Origin: Paenibacillus sp. BIC5C1
GTDB lineage: Bacteria > Bacillota > Bacilli > Paenibacillales > Paenibacillaceae
NCBI RefSeq assembly: GCF_032399705.1
Contig: NZ_CP135922.1
Span: 6,448,001 to 6,512,000 of the forward strand
DNA: 64,000 bases
Reading direction: 5' to 3'
The notes under the pieces are model-generated. The model had not been told where the DNA came from and searched no databases. It saw only the letters and a program-made list of their open reading frames with translations. A program made the position numbers and the translations under genes. Positions 52,351 through 62,189 of this stretch are shown here, one piece after another (the stretch's first letter is position 1; the number at the start of each line of letters is the position of its first letter).

Positions 52351-53358
52351 ATGTTTACTGCAAAAAAACGCTTTTCCGGCTTGCTGCTTATGCTCGCCAT
52401 CATCATGATCCTGGCTGCCTGTAACAGTGGTACGGGTTCCGGCACAACGGAGCCAACAGCGGCGGGTTCGGAATCAACAACAGATTCAACCGAAACAAAT
52501 ACCAACTCTTCCGGTGCTACGCGGATCTATAAGTCATTAAGTGGGGATGTGGAAATTCCGGCTGAACCGAAACGGATTGTTACGGATATGTACGTAAGTG
52601 ATCTGCTTACGCTGGGTATAAAGCCTGTTGGCGCTGTTCAATATTATCTGGAAAATCCATTTTATGCAGATCAGGTGGAGGGTGTAGAAAATATTGGTGA
52701 TCGGGGTTCCGTATCCCTTGAGAAGGTCGTTGCGTTGGACCCGGATCTGATCATTACCTACTCAGATAAAGCCGAAGAAATTGAGAGCTATCAAAAAATC
52801 GCACCTACCGTGGTCATTCCCTACGGCACGTTCACCAATGTAGAGGATGAGATTCGGGGCTTCGGAGAACTCATGAACAAATCCGAAGAAGCCGAAGCCT
52901 GGCTGAAAACGTACGATGAACGTATTGAAGCCGCTCGCGCCAAAGTAAAAACTGTCATTAAACCGGAGGAAACCTTCTCCATCCTCGAAGTATCAGACAA
53001 GAGCTATTATGGCTATGGAGACAACTTTGGTCGCGGTGGACAAGCCGTTTATCGCGCTTTGCAGCTTGCACCACTCGAAATCACGAAGAAGGAACTGATG
53101 GGCGATACCCAATGGAAAGAGATTTCACGTGAAGTCGTTGGTGACTATGCAGGAGACCATATCTTCCTAACCGTAGGGGAGAACAATAAAAATTACCAAG
53201 GCGACTCCATCTGGCAATCACTCCCGGCTGTGAAAAACAATCAGGTGTACGAATTACAGGAAGATCGCTACTGGTACTTCGATCCGATTGCAATTCAGAG
53301 TCAGGCCGAAGAATTCGCCGATATGATCGTAGAACGTGCACAGCAAAATCGCAAATAA
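52351..53358 (+). CDS. Iron-siderophore-binding lipoprotein
   Basis: A 335-residue binding protein. The signal peptide ends in the lipobox ILAAC (Cys at about 24), followed by a Thr/Ser/Gly-rich linker of about 35 residues, so it is tethered to the membrane outside. The mature domain is the helical-backbone metal-receptor type (PKRIVTDMYVSDLLTLGIKPVGA, LDPDLIITYSDKAEEIESYQKIAPTVVIPYG), as in FeuA, YhfQ and FhuD. GGGGGA precedes ATG 52351 and a Fur box precedes that. It lies between the Btr-like activator and an ABC protein of exporter type; no FecCD-type permease is adjacent. It may share FeuBC-type permeases encoded elsewhere. Confidence 0.93.
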   Translation: MFTAKKRFSGLLLMLAIIMILAACNSGTGSGTTEPTAAGSESTTDSTETNTNSSGATRIYKSLSGDVEIPAEPKRIVTDMYVSDLLTLGIKPVGAVQYYLENPFYADQVEGVENIGDRGSVSLEKVVALDPDLIITYSDKAEEIESYQKIAPTVVIPYGTFTNVEDEIRGFGELMNKSEEAEAWLKTYDERIEAARAKVKTVIKPEETFSILEVSDKSYYGYGDNFGRGGQAVYRALQLAPLEITKKELMGDTQWKEISREVVGDYAGDHIFLTVGENNKNYQGDSIWQSLPAVKNNQVYELQEDRYWYFDPIAIQSQAEEFADMIVERAQQNRK

Positions 53359-53435
53359 CATATGAGAGATGCAAGTGTCTGGTCAGGCTAGGGAGCTTGT
53401 CCGGGCATTTGCGTTATATGGAGGAGGACTTACAT

Positions 53436-55148
53436 ATGCTTCGCCGTTTCATGGCCTATTATCGTCCTTATCGGGGACTCTTTATATTGGACTTCTCCTG
53501 TGCCATTCTGGCTGCACTGCTGGAGCTTGCGTTTCCCTTGGCTGTAAACAAAGTTGTCGATCAGCTGCTTCCCGCAGGCAACTGGTCCATGATTTTATCT
53601 GCCTGTGCCGGATTGCTGGGTATCTACCTGCTTAGTTCCTTTTTCCATTATGCAGTCACCTACTGGGGACATAAGCTCGGTATTAACATCGAATCCGATA
53701 TGCGGCGGGAACTGTTCCAGCGTGTGCAGAAGCAATCCTTTCGCTTTTTCGATAACAACAAGACGGGGCACCTCGTCTCTCGCATGACCAACGATCTGAT
53801 GGATATTGGTGAGATTGCGCATCATGGACCCGAGGATCTGTTCATTGCCCTTATGACGTTGGCGGGAGCCTTCGGCATCATGCTGGGTATCAACTGGCAA
53901 CTGGCTGTCATGACCTTCATCATCGTACCGCTGATGATCTTCCTGTCCCTCTATTTCAGCCGCAAAATGTCCAAAGCGTTCAAGCGTATGTTTGCAGATA
54001 TTGCAGACTATAACGCACGCGTAGAGAACAATGTGAGCGGAATTCGTGTAGTGCAGGCCTTTGCCAATGAAAAGCATGAAGTGAAACGTTTTGTCGAAAA
54101 TAATGAACGCTTTCGCCTTACCAAATTAATCACCTACCGGATTATGGCGTGGAATTCCTCGCTCAGCTTCATTCTGATGAAATTTGTCTCACTGTTTGTA
54201 CTGGTGTGCGGTACGTGGTTTGTCATTCAGGGCAGCATGACCTACGGAGAATTTATCGCCTTTGTCATGTTATCCAATGTATTTCTTGGACCGATTCAGC
54301 AAATCAATTCGGTCATCGAAACTTATCCCAAAGGCATCGCCGGATTCAAAAGATATCTGGAGCTGCTGGAGGCCGAGCCCGATGTGGATGATACACCACA
54401 AGCCAAACCCATCCCCCATGTGAAAGGCGACATCGCCTTCCATGATGTTTCTTTTGCTTATGGGGAACACAAACCGACCTTGGATCAGGTCAATCTGGAG
54501 ATTCAGGCAGGACAAACAGTTGCGCTGGTTGGACCTTCGGGTGCAGGCAAATCTACGCTGTGCAGTCTTATTCCACGCTTTTACGATGTGGATGCGGGGC
54601 ATATCTCTATTGATGGGATTCCGGTAAAGGATATGACACTGGAGTCACTGCGATCCCATATTGGGATTGTGCAGCAGGATATTTTCCTGTTTGATGGGTC
54701 GATCCGTGAAAATATTGCCTACGGCAAACTGGATGCACCTGATGAAGAAATCTGGCAAGCCATCCGCCGGGCCCAACTGGAAGAGCTGGTACAATCTCAA
54801 CCGGAAGGACTGGATACTCTAATTGGTGAGCGGGGCGTCAAATTGTCTGGCGGACAAAAGCAACGTCTCTCCATCGCTCGCATGATTCTAAAAAATCCGC
54901 CGATCCTCATTCTGGATGAAGCAACCTCCGCACTGGATACCGAAACGGAAGCCGCCATTCAGTTGGCTTTATCCGAGCTGGCACAAGGACGTACAACGCT
55001 GATCATCGCCCATCGGCTGGCAACGATCAGACACGCCGATCGTATTGTGGTTGTGGAGAACAGCGGCGTAGCCGAGCAAGGCAGCCATGATGAACTTCTG
55101 GCGCGTCAGGGCTCGTATAGCCGATTGCATCAAGCCCAGTTTGGTTAA
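53436..55148 (+). CDS. ABC transporter, fused membrane and ATPase domains (exporter fold)
   Basis: A 570-residue half-transporter. Residues 1-305 hold six membrane helices (ABC transporter type 1), and residues 335-570 the ATPase with Walker A GPSGAGKSTLC, signature LSGGQKQRLSIARM, Walker B ILILDEATSALD and the H-loop IIAHRL. It should work as a homodimer. GGAGGAC precedes ATG 53436, 77 bases after the binding-protein gene, with no terminator in between. Relatives export lipids, drugs or peptides, but exporter-fold proteins such as IrtAB and YbtPQ import ferric siderophores. Here it could export a siderophore or work with the binding protein. Confidence 0.9.
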   Translation: MLRRFMAYYRPYRGLFILDFSCAILAALLELAFPLAVNKVVDQLLPAGNWSMILSACAGLLGIYLLSSFFHYAVTYWGHKLGINIESDMRRELFQRVQKQSFRFFDNNKTGHLVSRMTNDLMDIGEIAHHGPEDLFIALMTLAGAFGIMLGINWQLAVMTFIIVPLMIFLSLYFSRKMSKAFKRMFADIADYNARVENNVSGIRVVQAFANEKHEVKRFVENNERFRLTKLITYRIMAWNSSLSFILMKFVSLFVLVCGTWFVIQGSMTYGEFIAFVMLSNVFLGPIQQINSVIETYPKGIAGFKRYLELLEAEPDVDDTPQAKPIPHVKGDIAFHDVSFAYGEHKPTLDQVNLEIQAGQTVALVGPSGAGKSTLCSLIPRFYDVDAGHISIDGIPVKDMTLESLRSHIGIVQQDIFLFDGSIRENIAYGKLDAPDEEIWQAIRRAQLEELVQSQPEGLDTLIGERGVKLSGGQKQRLSIARMILKNPPILILDEATSALDTETEAAIQLALSELAQGRTTLIIAHRLATIRHADRIVVVENSGVAEQGSHDELLARQGSYSRLHQAQFG

Positions 55149-55208
55149 AGGTAGGCTTAAAAGTGAAACCAAGTGGTTTGTAGACTTAAACACATGGTCA
55201 CGACAACA

Positions 55209-55251
55209 ACAGAACAACCTTCCCTCTGTCCTAGAGTGAAGGTTGTTCTGT
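55209..55251. terminator. Bidirectional terminator after the iron locus
   Basis: A perfect 14-bp stem, ACAGAACAACCTTC (55209-55222) with GAAGGTTGTTCTGT (55238-55251), between convergent genes. Confidence 0.88.
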
Positions 55252-55292
55252 CATATGAGTGGCAAGTGTAACTAACGTTTAGTCAATATAGA

Positions 55293-56582
55293 TCACTTTC
55301 CATTCAGAATGGCATTCGCCCGCTCACGGAATTCCTTCGCCGCCTGCTCCGGCGTAATTTTGCCAAACAGCAAAAGATCATACAACTCACGCAGCACCGC
55401 AGTAACCTCGGGTGCACCTACAGGATCAGGCGGGTCCATCTGGCTGCTATTATCCGCAACCCAATCCACGTAGTCAAACACCTGTGCCAGCTCCGGTTCA
55501 ACCACCAGCTTCATTCGCTCTTTGACACTGGATGAGACGGGCACACCTCGCTCCCCTTTGAGCAGCAGATTGGCTTCCAAATCATTCACGAAAAAGCTGA
55601 TGAACTTGGCAGCCTCCTCCTTATGTCTGGAATTGCCCGCCATGGAGAAAAACATGCCTGGCTTCAAAAACAACCCATCCTGGCTGTTTGGCCCAGGCAT
55701 CGGTACAATCGATAACGGCTTGTCATAACGCTGAGCGGTACTGATAAATTGGTTGGAATACCCCCAGCTGAACAAAGCCTCTCCCAGATAGAACGGGTCG
55801 TTATCAGGCTGGCCAATATCTGATGTCCAGATATCCGGTGCAAAAATAAGCTTCTTCTGCGCCAGCTGCTGCATCCGCCCAAAATAATCGATAAACAGCC
55901 CATCATCCTCATACCCCAGCCTTGTGCCATCCTCGGCGTACAGCTTGGAACCATACTGTCTCAAGTAATACGCGAAAAACTGTTCCGGCGTGAAATACGT
56001 TCCCAGATAGATGCCTTTCCCGAGCAATTGCTCGCCCATCCGGTCAAAATCCGTCCATGTCCACGTATCCGTTGGCAATTCAATATCATTAGCCTTCAAC
56101 ACTTCCGGATCATAGATGCTGAGCATAGCGTTGACACCCAAACTGAGACCATAGGTTTTTCCATTCAGGCTACCACTCTCCAGCTGTTCCTTCTCCATAT
56201 CTGTTGTGTCAATTAGCCCGCTCTGCATGTACGGCGTCATGTCTTCCAACAGCTGCAGCGAACTATACTGGGACAGATAGGAGATGTCCATCTGGATAAT
56301 GTCGGGCAACGCATTGCCTGCTGCATGTGGGGCAAGTTTTCTCCAGTATTCGTTGAAGCTGCTATATTCGTATTCAATGTTCACATGCGGATTCAACTTC
56401 TCATACAAGTTGATAACGGCAATGGTGGCATTGTTACGAAAATCCCCGCCCCACCAAGCGATTCGCAGCGTTATCGGCTCTTCTTCCACAATCATGCCTG
56501 GCCTTTGATCCAACTGGTTCACACAACCAGGAAGAGTCAGCATAAGACAGATCATGCCTATGGTTCGCATCAATCTTCCCAC
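55293..56582 (-). CDS. Extracellular sugar-binding lipoprotein behind the second YesM kinase
   Basis: A 429-residue solute-binding protein of family 1 with a short signal peptide and lipobox LTLPGC (Cys at about 20). The mature domain has the two-lobe sugar-binding pattern (ITLRIAWWGGDFRNNATIAVI, ALFSWGYSNQF). Its start region overlaps the kinase stop: GTG 56582 has AAGGAG 5 bases upstream, while ATG 56570 overlaps the stop as TGATG. No permease lies next to it, so it may be a second receptor for the importer at 58435-61962 or a co-sensor for the kinase. It is the last gene of the cluster. Confidence 0.88.
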   Translation of the reverse strand: MGRLMRTIGMICLMLTLPGCVNQLDQRPGMIVEEEPITLRIAWWGGDFRNNATIAVINLYEKLNPHVNIEYEYSSFNEYWRKLAPHAAGNALPDIIQMDISYLSQYSSLQLLEDMTPYMQSGLIDTTDMEKEQLESGSLNGKTYGLSLGVNAMLSIYDPEVLKANDIELPTDTWTWTDFDRMGEQLLGKGIYLGTYFTPEQFFAYYLRQYGSKLYAEDGTRLGYEDDGLFIDYFGRMQQLAQKKLIFAPDIWTSDIGQPDNDPFYLGEALFSWGYSNQFISTAQRYDKPLSIVPMPGPNSQDGLFLKPGMFFSMAGNSRHKEEAAKFISFFVNDLEANLLLKGERGVPVSSSVKERMKLVVEPELAQVFDYVDWVADNSSQMDPPDPVGAPEVTAVLRELYDLLLFGKITPEQAAKEFRERANAILNGK

Positions 56583-58342
56583 AGCCTCTCCTCCTTACCT
56601 GGTGATGGGGGTGGCAGCAGCACTGTTACTCTCGTTCCAAGCCCCGGCTCGCTCTCCAACAGAACATCATATTCTTCACCAAAAGCCAGACGCACCCGCT
56701 CCCTGATATTCAACAATCCAATACCTGTTCCTCGGGTTTTCACTTCACCACGCAGCACTTGTTCCACATATTCGGGCTCCATGCCAGGACCATGATCCTC
56801 CACGATAAGAGCCAGCCTGTCACCTGACATTTCAGCATACACTCGAATCAGACATGATCCAATCTGTGGTTCCAGGCCATATTGAATGGCATTTTCCAGT
56901 AGTGGCTGCAGGGTCAACTTAGGAATGGCACAATTCAGATAAAGAGCGGGTACATCCATACGAAAATCCAGCCGCTGCCGGAAACGGTAAGTTTGAATGG
57001 TGATGTAATGGTTTACGATCTGCAGCTCTTCTGCAAGGGTAATCATATTTTGCTTGAAGCTAATGGAGGAACGCAGTAAATAGCCAAGTGACAGCACCAT
57101 ACTGGAGATTTGTTCCTGCCTGTTCTTTTTGGCGAGCCAATGGATCGAATCCAGTGCATTATACAAAAAGTGGGGATTGATCTGCGCCTGCAGCGCCTTG
57201 AACTCCGTTTCTTTAATGACCAGCTGACTTGCATAATTTTCTTTGATCAATGTATTAATATGTGTAATCATCAGTCGATACGTACGCTGTAGCAATCCAA
57301 GCTCATCCATGTGCTGATGTGTGGGAATAGTCAGATTGGCGTCCATGTTCTCCAGATCTCCATACTGGACCTCCTTCATCTGACTGATCAGCTGCCTGAT
57401 TGGTCTCGTCAGACTGCGTGCAAACACCATTCCGAGCGCGAGAACAACCAGAATTGCGATAAGATAGACGACAATCAGTATATTTTTCAACCATATAATG
57501 CGTTCAAAAATCGCATCGTAAGAGGCCATATTATAGTAAACCCAGCCGGTGTAGGCGGATTTCTTCTGGGAAAGGAATATCGCCCTCCCATCCAGATTCT
57601 TGATCTCATATCCCCCACTGCCTGGAAGTGGATTCAGTCCGGCGGTCACCGCTTCCGGAAGCTGGCGATAAGGATAGACCACTTCACTTCCTGCTTTTAA
57701 AATAATGTCACTGTCCTGACTGTCCATACCTGCGTATTCCTCCACGAGACGTTCGATGTTAATACGCAAAAAGAGAATGCCTACCGGCTCCAGGGTCATC
57801 GGTTCATAGGATCGCACCTGACGCACCATGACCAGCATCGGATCATCATCATCCGGGTATAGCCAGCGCACTGCACCATTGGCCTGTTCCGCAGCTTCAA
57901 TCATCCGATCATATTTTTCCCGGGATACCGTCAACGTCTCACCATATTTATTCACCCTTCCTGTGGAATCAATTAGATGTACGGACTGCACATATCGTGC
58001 AGCCCCACTAATATGCTCCCATAGCCGATCCGTGATCTTCTTCCGTTCCATAAAGCTGGAATATGCGCTATCTTCAATCACCAGTGACTTCAAGGCCCTT
58101 TGAATCTGAGTATCGGAGATCATGTTTAGTGATAACGCTTCCAACTTCTGAAGTTCAACGTCCACGGTAGAGGAGGACAGGTTCAGAAGACGAGATGACT
58201 TGTCGAACAGCTGTTTGTCATAAACGGAGTACGTATAATACAAGGAACCAAACGCCAGGATGATGATAAACGCCATCATGAACATAATCATCAGAAACAT
58301 TTTCATTTTGATGCTCAGTTTGCGGTAGGCTGTCATGATCAT
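56570..58342 (-). CDS. YesM-type sensor histidine kinase, second system
   Basis: A 590-residue membrane kinase with helix 1 (about residues 13-35) and helix 2 (about 286-308) around an extracellular sensor. A HAMP region follows, then the His_kinase motif QINPHFLYNALDSIHWL and an ATPase with LENAIQYGLE, DHGPGM and GTGIGLLNIRERV. It is co-oriented with the importer genes upstream and the binding protein downstream. Its cognate regulator is presumably the YesN-type gene at 62190-63737, separated by the importer genes, which is less usual than a coupled pair. Confidence 0.92.
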   Translation of the reverse strand: MIMTAYRKLSIKMKMFLMIMFMMAFIIILAFGSLYYTYSVYDKQLFDKSSRLLNLSSSTVDVELQKLEALSLNMISDTQIQRALKSLVIEDSAYSSFMERKKITDRLWEHISGAARYVQSVHLIDSTGRVNKYGETLTVSREKYDRMIEAAEQANGAVRWLYPDDDDPMLVMVRQVRSYEPMTLEPVGILFLRINIERLVEEYAGMDSQDSDIILKAGSEVVYPYRQLPEAVTAGLNPLPGSGGYEIKNLDGRAIFLSQKKSAYTGWVYYNMASYDAIFERIIWLKNILIVVYLIAILVVLALGMVFARSLTRPIRQLISQMKEVQYGDLENMDANLTIPTHQHMDELGLLQRTYRLMITHINTLIKENYASQLVIKETEFKALQAQINPHFLYNALDSIHWLAKKNRQEQISSMVLSLGYLLRSSISFKQNMITLAEELQIVNHYITIQTYRFRQRLDFRMDVPALYLNCAIPKLTLQPLLENAIQYGLEPQIGSCLIRVYAEMSGDRLALIVEDHGPGMEPEYVEQVLRGEVKTRGTGIGLLNIRERVRLAFGEEYDVLLESEPGLGTRVTVLLPPPSPGKEERLWED

Positions 58343-58434
58343 GATCCAAGCGCTCCTTTGACCTACGTGATACTACTAGATATATCATATCCCGAAAGGT
58401 TTTCCCAAAGTTTTAGCGCTTCATTCCTCGCGTA

Positions 58435-60084
58435 TTATTTGGACTGATATCGGTCATAGGCCGCCTGATGAACCTCAATCGCCCGGTCAATGCCCATACT
58501 CTTGATCGTTTCGGCCATGGTGTCAAATTCGGAGATCGGCTTCTGTCCGCTAATGATGGCAGTCATCGTCTCATTTAAATACGTATTCACCTGGCTCATA
58601 ATGGACGTACTTGTGCTTACCTCATCTGTTGACAAACGAATTGGCGGAAGTGTCAAGGCAGAGCTTGCTTTCATCCATTCCGCATTCGCTGCACGCTGTC
58701 CGTCGTCAAAAAGTAATGCATCCAGATAACGGCTATCCTGATTGATTGGACCGTCCATAATGGATAAAGCATAGGAAGCCAGTGCCTGGTCATAAGTCAG
58801 ACCGTTCGGATTATTAATGATGGTATCTGAGAATTTGACACCGTCCCCGTCGCGAACATAGCTGTCATTTTCGATACCGAAATTGAACAGATCACTACCC
58901 TCTTCGCTATAGTTGTAGTCCATCCACTGCACAATATATTTCAGTTTATCTTCGTCTGCGGAAGCCGTAATAGCCTCACCATAACTCAACACTTTGGTGT
59001 CCATATTAAATGTCGCATAGGAAGTCCCATCCGGAGACACAGGCCACGGCACGCCGGTCACATTAAAGCTTGGATCTGTATCTCTCATCAGATTGAAATA
59101 TTTACCCATACCGCTGAACACACCGCCCTGATACGCTCCTGCGAGATTGCTGGTGATCTTATAGTCGAATGCCTTGCCATCATTGGTCATAATCTCAGGA
59201 TCAATTAGCCCTTCCTTGTACCACTTGGCCATCGTCTCCAGAAAGTCACGGTAGCCCGGCTGGATGGGTCCGAATTCCACCTTGTCTCCATTCATCTGGA
59301 AGCCACCAATTACGCCAAAAGCCGCAGCAAAATCATGGAGCTTGGTCAGGTTTCCCGGTCCCCAGTTTCCGGTGAATGGCAGCTCATCTGGCTTGCCATT
59401 GCCGTTAGGGTCCTGTTCCTTGAATGCCTTGAGGACCGTATACCACTCATCGATGTTGGTAGGTACCTTAAGGTTCAATTTATCGAGCCAATCCTGGCGG
59501 ATAATTAAACCGGAGGTGGCATTCAGCTTCAAAGCATCCAGCTTGAGCAGCGGGAACATATAGATCGTACCATCGTCGAGAGCGATCTGCTTCTTCACAT
59601 CTGGATCGGATTCAATAATTCGCTTCAGGTTCGGGGCATAACTATCGATCAGTTCGTTTAGACGAATGATACGACCGTCCTTGATCATTTTTTCCGGTCC
59701 ACCAACGGCATCTGCCCAGTTATAATAAATGACATCCGGCAGCTCCTTCGTAGAGATCAACAGATTAAACTGGTCACGCTGTTGTCCAAGCGGAGGATGT
59801 GTGAACTTCACCTTGATACCCGTCAACTTCTCCTTCTCTTTGTAAGCCCCCATATCTCCAAAATTGTTCAAGGAAGCCGTCAGTTTGGCATCATTGGCGC
59901 GCCAGTAGTCAATGGTAAAGGGCTCACTTGTAATCGGTAGCGGTATCTCAGTCAACGCCTGAACCGCAGGTTCTGTTGCTTCTGCTGGCTCTGCGTTGCC
60001 TGGTTCATTATCCCCCGTACAACCCGCCAGTAAAGACATGGTAAGTAGCGATGACAACAGGATGGACCCCATTCTTTTTTTCAC
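58435..60084 (-). CDS. LplA/YtcQ-type extracellular binding lipoprotein
   Basis: A 549-residue binding protein, the large size of LplA/YtcQ-type proteins that go with LplB/LplC permeases. The signal peptide is VKKRMGSILLSSLLTMSLLAGC (22 residues, lipobox LLAGC; quoted only as positions 1-22). GTG 60084 is chosen because GGAGG lies 8 bases upstream; the ATG frame upstream would spoil the signal peptide. It contains an EF-hand-like Ca-binding loop, DPNGNGKPDELPF. The ligand is likely a plant or microbial oligosaccharide. Confidence 0.9.
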   Translation of the reverse strand: MKKRMGSILLSSLLTMSLLAGCTGDNEPGNAEPAEATEPAVQALTEIPLPITSEPFTIDYWRANDAKLTASLNNFGDMGAYKEKEKLTGIKVKFTHPPLGQQRDQFNLLISTKELPDVIYYNWADAVGGPEKMIKDGRIIRLNELIDSYAPNLKRIIESDPDVKKQIALDDGTIYMFPLLKLDALKLNATSGLIIRQDWLDKLNLKVPTNIDEWYTVLKAFKEQDPNGNGKPDELPFTGNWGPGNLTKLHDFAAAFGVIGGFQMNGDKVEFGPIQPGYRDFLETMAKWYKEGLIDPEIMTNDGKAFDYKITSNLAGAYQGGVFSGMGKYFNLMRDTDPSFNVTGVPWPVSPDGTSYATFNMDTKVLSYGEAITASADEDKLKYIVQWMDYNYSEEGSDLFNFGIENDSYVRDGDGVKFSDTIINNPNGLTYDQALASYALSIMDGPINQDSRYLDALLFDDGQRAANAEWMKASSALTLPPIRLSTDEVSTSTSIMSQVNTYLNETMTAIISGQKPISEFDTMAETIKSMGIDRAIEVHQAAYDRYQSK

Positions 60085-60111
60085 GTAATTCGCCTCCATA
60101 GGATACATTTT

Positions 60112-60981
60112 TTATTGTTTCACAGCACCGATTAGAGCGCCCTGAACAAAATAACGTTGGATGAACGGATATACCAGCATAATCGGCAGCGTGGAGATAA
60201 TGATGGTGGCATATTTGATGTTCTCCCCAATGGCAAAGCCGGTATCGGCTCCAGCGCCCATGGCCTCTGTACTGCTGCTGATCAGAATATCGCGCATAAT
60301 AATCTGGATCGGATATAGCTCCTGACTTCGCAGGTAGAGCATCGGTCCGACATAATCATTCCAATGGTCCACCGCATAATACAGCATCATGACCGCCAGG
60401 ATTGGCCTTGACAACGGTAGTACAATTCGGAACAGAATCAGAAAGTCATTGGCGCCATCAAGCTTCGCCGATTCGATCAGACTGATCGGAATACCCTCAA
60501 AGTTGGTTTTCATAATGAGGAAATAAAACGTACTGATGGCTCCTGGAATAATAAGCGCGAAACGGGTATCCACCATCCCCAGATTTTGGATTAGCAGAAA
60601 AGTCGGAATCATGCCCCCGCCGAAGAACATCGTGAACGTAATTAATTTCATCAGCGTTTTTCTGCCCATCAGATCACTGCGTGATAAGCCATAGGCTGCC
60701 AGCGAAGTCATGAGCAGATTGATGGCCGTGCCGACCACAACATAGAACAAGGTGTTCATATATCCGGTATAGATGCGAGTATCCTGAAATACCGACTTGT
60801 ACGCTCCCAACTGGAAGCCTTCAGGAATGAGCATCAGTGACCGGGAACGCAGCATTTGATCCGGATCACTAATTGAAGAATTGAAGACGTACAGCATCGG
60901 GTAAAAGCATAAAATCATGATTACCAAGAGCAGCAATATATTGAATACATCAAAAAGTCGTTCCCCTATAGACTGTTTCAT
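60112..60981 (-). CDS. ABC transporter permease, LplC/YtcP type
   Basis: A 289-residue CUT1-class permease with six predicted helices and EAA loop SLIESAKLDGANDFLILFRIVLPLSRPI. ATG 60981 has GGAAGGTGA upstream and follows the other permease by 15 bases. It forms a channel with its partner for the LplA-type binding protein; the ATPase is not encoded nearby. Confidence 0.92.
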   Translation of the reverse strand: MKQSIGERLFDVFNILLLLVIMILCFYPMLYVFNSSISDPDQMLRSRSLMLIPEGFQLGAYKSVFQDTRIYTGYMNTLFYVVVGTAINLLMTSLAAYGLSRSDLMGRKTLMKLITFTMFFGGGMIPTFLLIQNLGMVDTRFALIIPGAISTFYFLIMKTNFEGIPISLIESAKLDGANDFLILFRIVLPLSRPILAVMMLYYAVDHWNDYVGPMLYLRSQELYPIQIIMRDILISSSTEAMGAGADTGFAIGENIKYATIIISTLPIMLVYPFIQRYFVQGALIGAVKQ

Positions 60982-60996
60982 CGCTTCACCTTCCAA

Positions 60997-61962
60997 TTAC
61001 CAGAGACTGGTTGAGTTAAGCTTTCTGCTGATCGCATTCGCGATAATGAGCAGAGCGAAATTAATGACACCGTTAAATAGTCCGATGGCGGTTGAATACG
61101 TATAGTTCCCTTCCAAAATACCGGATCGATAAACAAAGGTGGAGATGACATCTGATGTTTCATAGGTTGGTGCCGTTTGCATCAGCAATATTTTCTGAAA
61201 ATCAGCGTTCATGACTGCCCCCATGCGCAAAATCAACATGATCACAATCGTTGGCATGATGCCCGGCAGTGTAATATGTAGCAGCTGTCTCCAACGGCCT
61301 GCGCCATCAATTTTGGAAGCCTCATACAGCTGTGGATCAATCCCGCTGAGCGCTGCCAAAAAGATAATCGATGCCCAGCCCGCCCCCTGCCAGATGTTGG
61401 ACAGGATGTACATCGGACGGAACATATCCTTCTCCGCCAGAAACATGATGGGTTGCAGGTCGAAAAAGTCACGAATGACGTTAAATAGCCCACCATCCAA
61501 TGCGGAGAACGTTTTCAACATTCCGACCACGACGACAACCGAGATGAAATGTGGCATGTAACTAATCGTCTGCACCGTGCTTCTGAACCACTTTTTCCGT
61601 ACTTCGTTCAGTAACAGGGCCAGGATGATTGGAGCCGGGAAACCAAACACAATGCTGTAAAAACTCAAAATCAGCGTGTTCTTGATCAGTCGCCAGAAAT
61701 AATAACTTTCGAAAAACATGGTGAAATTGTCAAAACCAACCCATTCGCCTGCCAAGATTCCTTTGACCGGGCTGTAGGATTCCTGAAATGCCATCAGCAG
61801 CCCGTACATAGGCCCATAGCTGAAAATCAGATAATAGGCTACAACCGGAACGAGCATCAGATACACGTATCTGTTGCGGACAAGCTCCTTTTTCACTGAA
61901 CTCCATTTGCCGGCTGGCTTCAAACGCCCAGGTTCAATCCCCCGGCTTCGATTCAGCTCCAT
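60997..61962 (-). CDS. ABC transporter permease, LplB type
   Basis: A 321-residue CUT1-class permease with a hydrophilic N-terminus of about 30 residues, six predicted helices and EAA loop QLYEASKIDGAGRWRQLLHITLPGI. ATG 61962 has GGAGG 8 bases upstream. It is the first gene of a group permease-permease-binding protein-kinase-binding protein. The gap of 227 bases before it holds the terminator of the response regulator and presumably the promoter. Confidence 0.92.
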   Translation of the reverse strand: MELNRSRGIEPGRLKPAGKWSSVKKELVRNRYVYLMLVPVVAYYLIFSYGPMYGLLMAFQESYSPVKGILAGEWVGFDNFTMFFESYYFWRLIKNTLILSFYSIVFGFPAPIILALLLNEVRKKWFRSTVQTISYMPHFISVVVVVGMLKTFSALDGGLFNVIRDFFDLQPIMFLAEKDMFRPMYILSNIWQGAGWASIIFLAALSGIDPQLYEASKIDGAGRWRQLLHITLPGIMPTIVIMLILRMGAVMNADFQKILLMQTAPTYETSDVISTFVYRSGILEGNYTYSTAIGLFNGVINFALLIIANAISRKLNSTSLW

Positions 61963-62084
61963 CCACTCAACCTCCACTCTCGATGTTCATTCATTAACAT
62001 GACACCTCTAATGATAGAAGCGAGCGCCTTTTCTTCCCATGCTCATTTCCGTTAAATGGATGTTCAAAACCGAGTTCCGTCCGA

Positions 62085-62122
62085 CAAAAAAAGACCCTGC
62101 TGCCGATGAAGGCAAACAGGGC
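62085..62122 (-). terminator. Terminator of the second response regulator
   Basis: GACCCTGCTGCC (62093-62104) pairs, with small internal loops, with GGCAAACAGGGC (62111-62122). On the minus strand eight T (62092-62085) follow. It separates the regulator from the importer genes. Confidence 0.85.
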
Positions 62123-62189
62123 GAGGTATGTAGATGAGGTACAAGTGAAATATGCCAGTGAGATATGTTCATGCGACAGTAAAGCTGTT

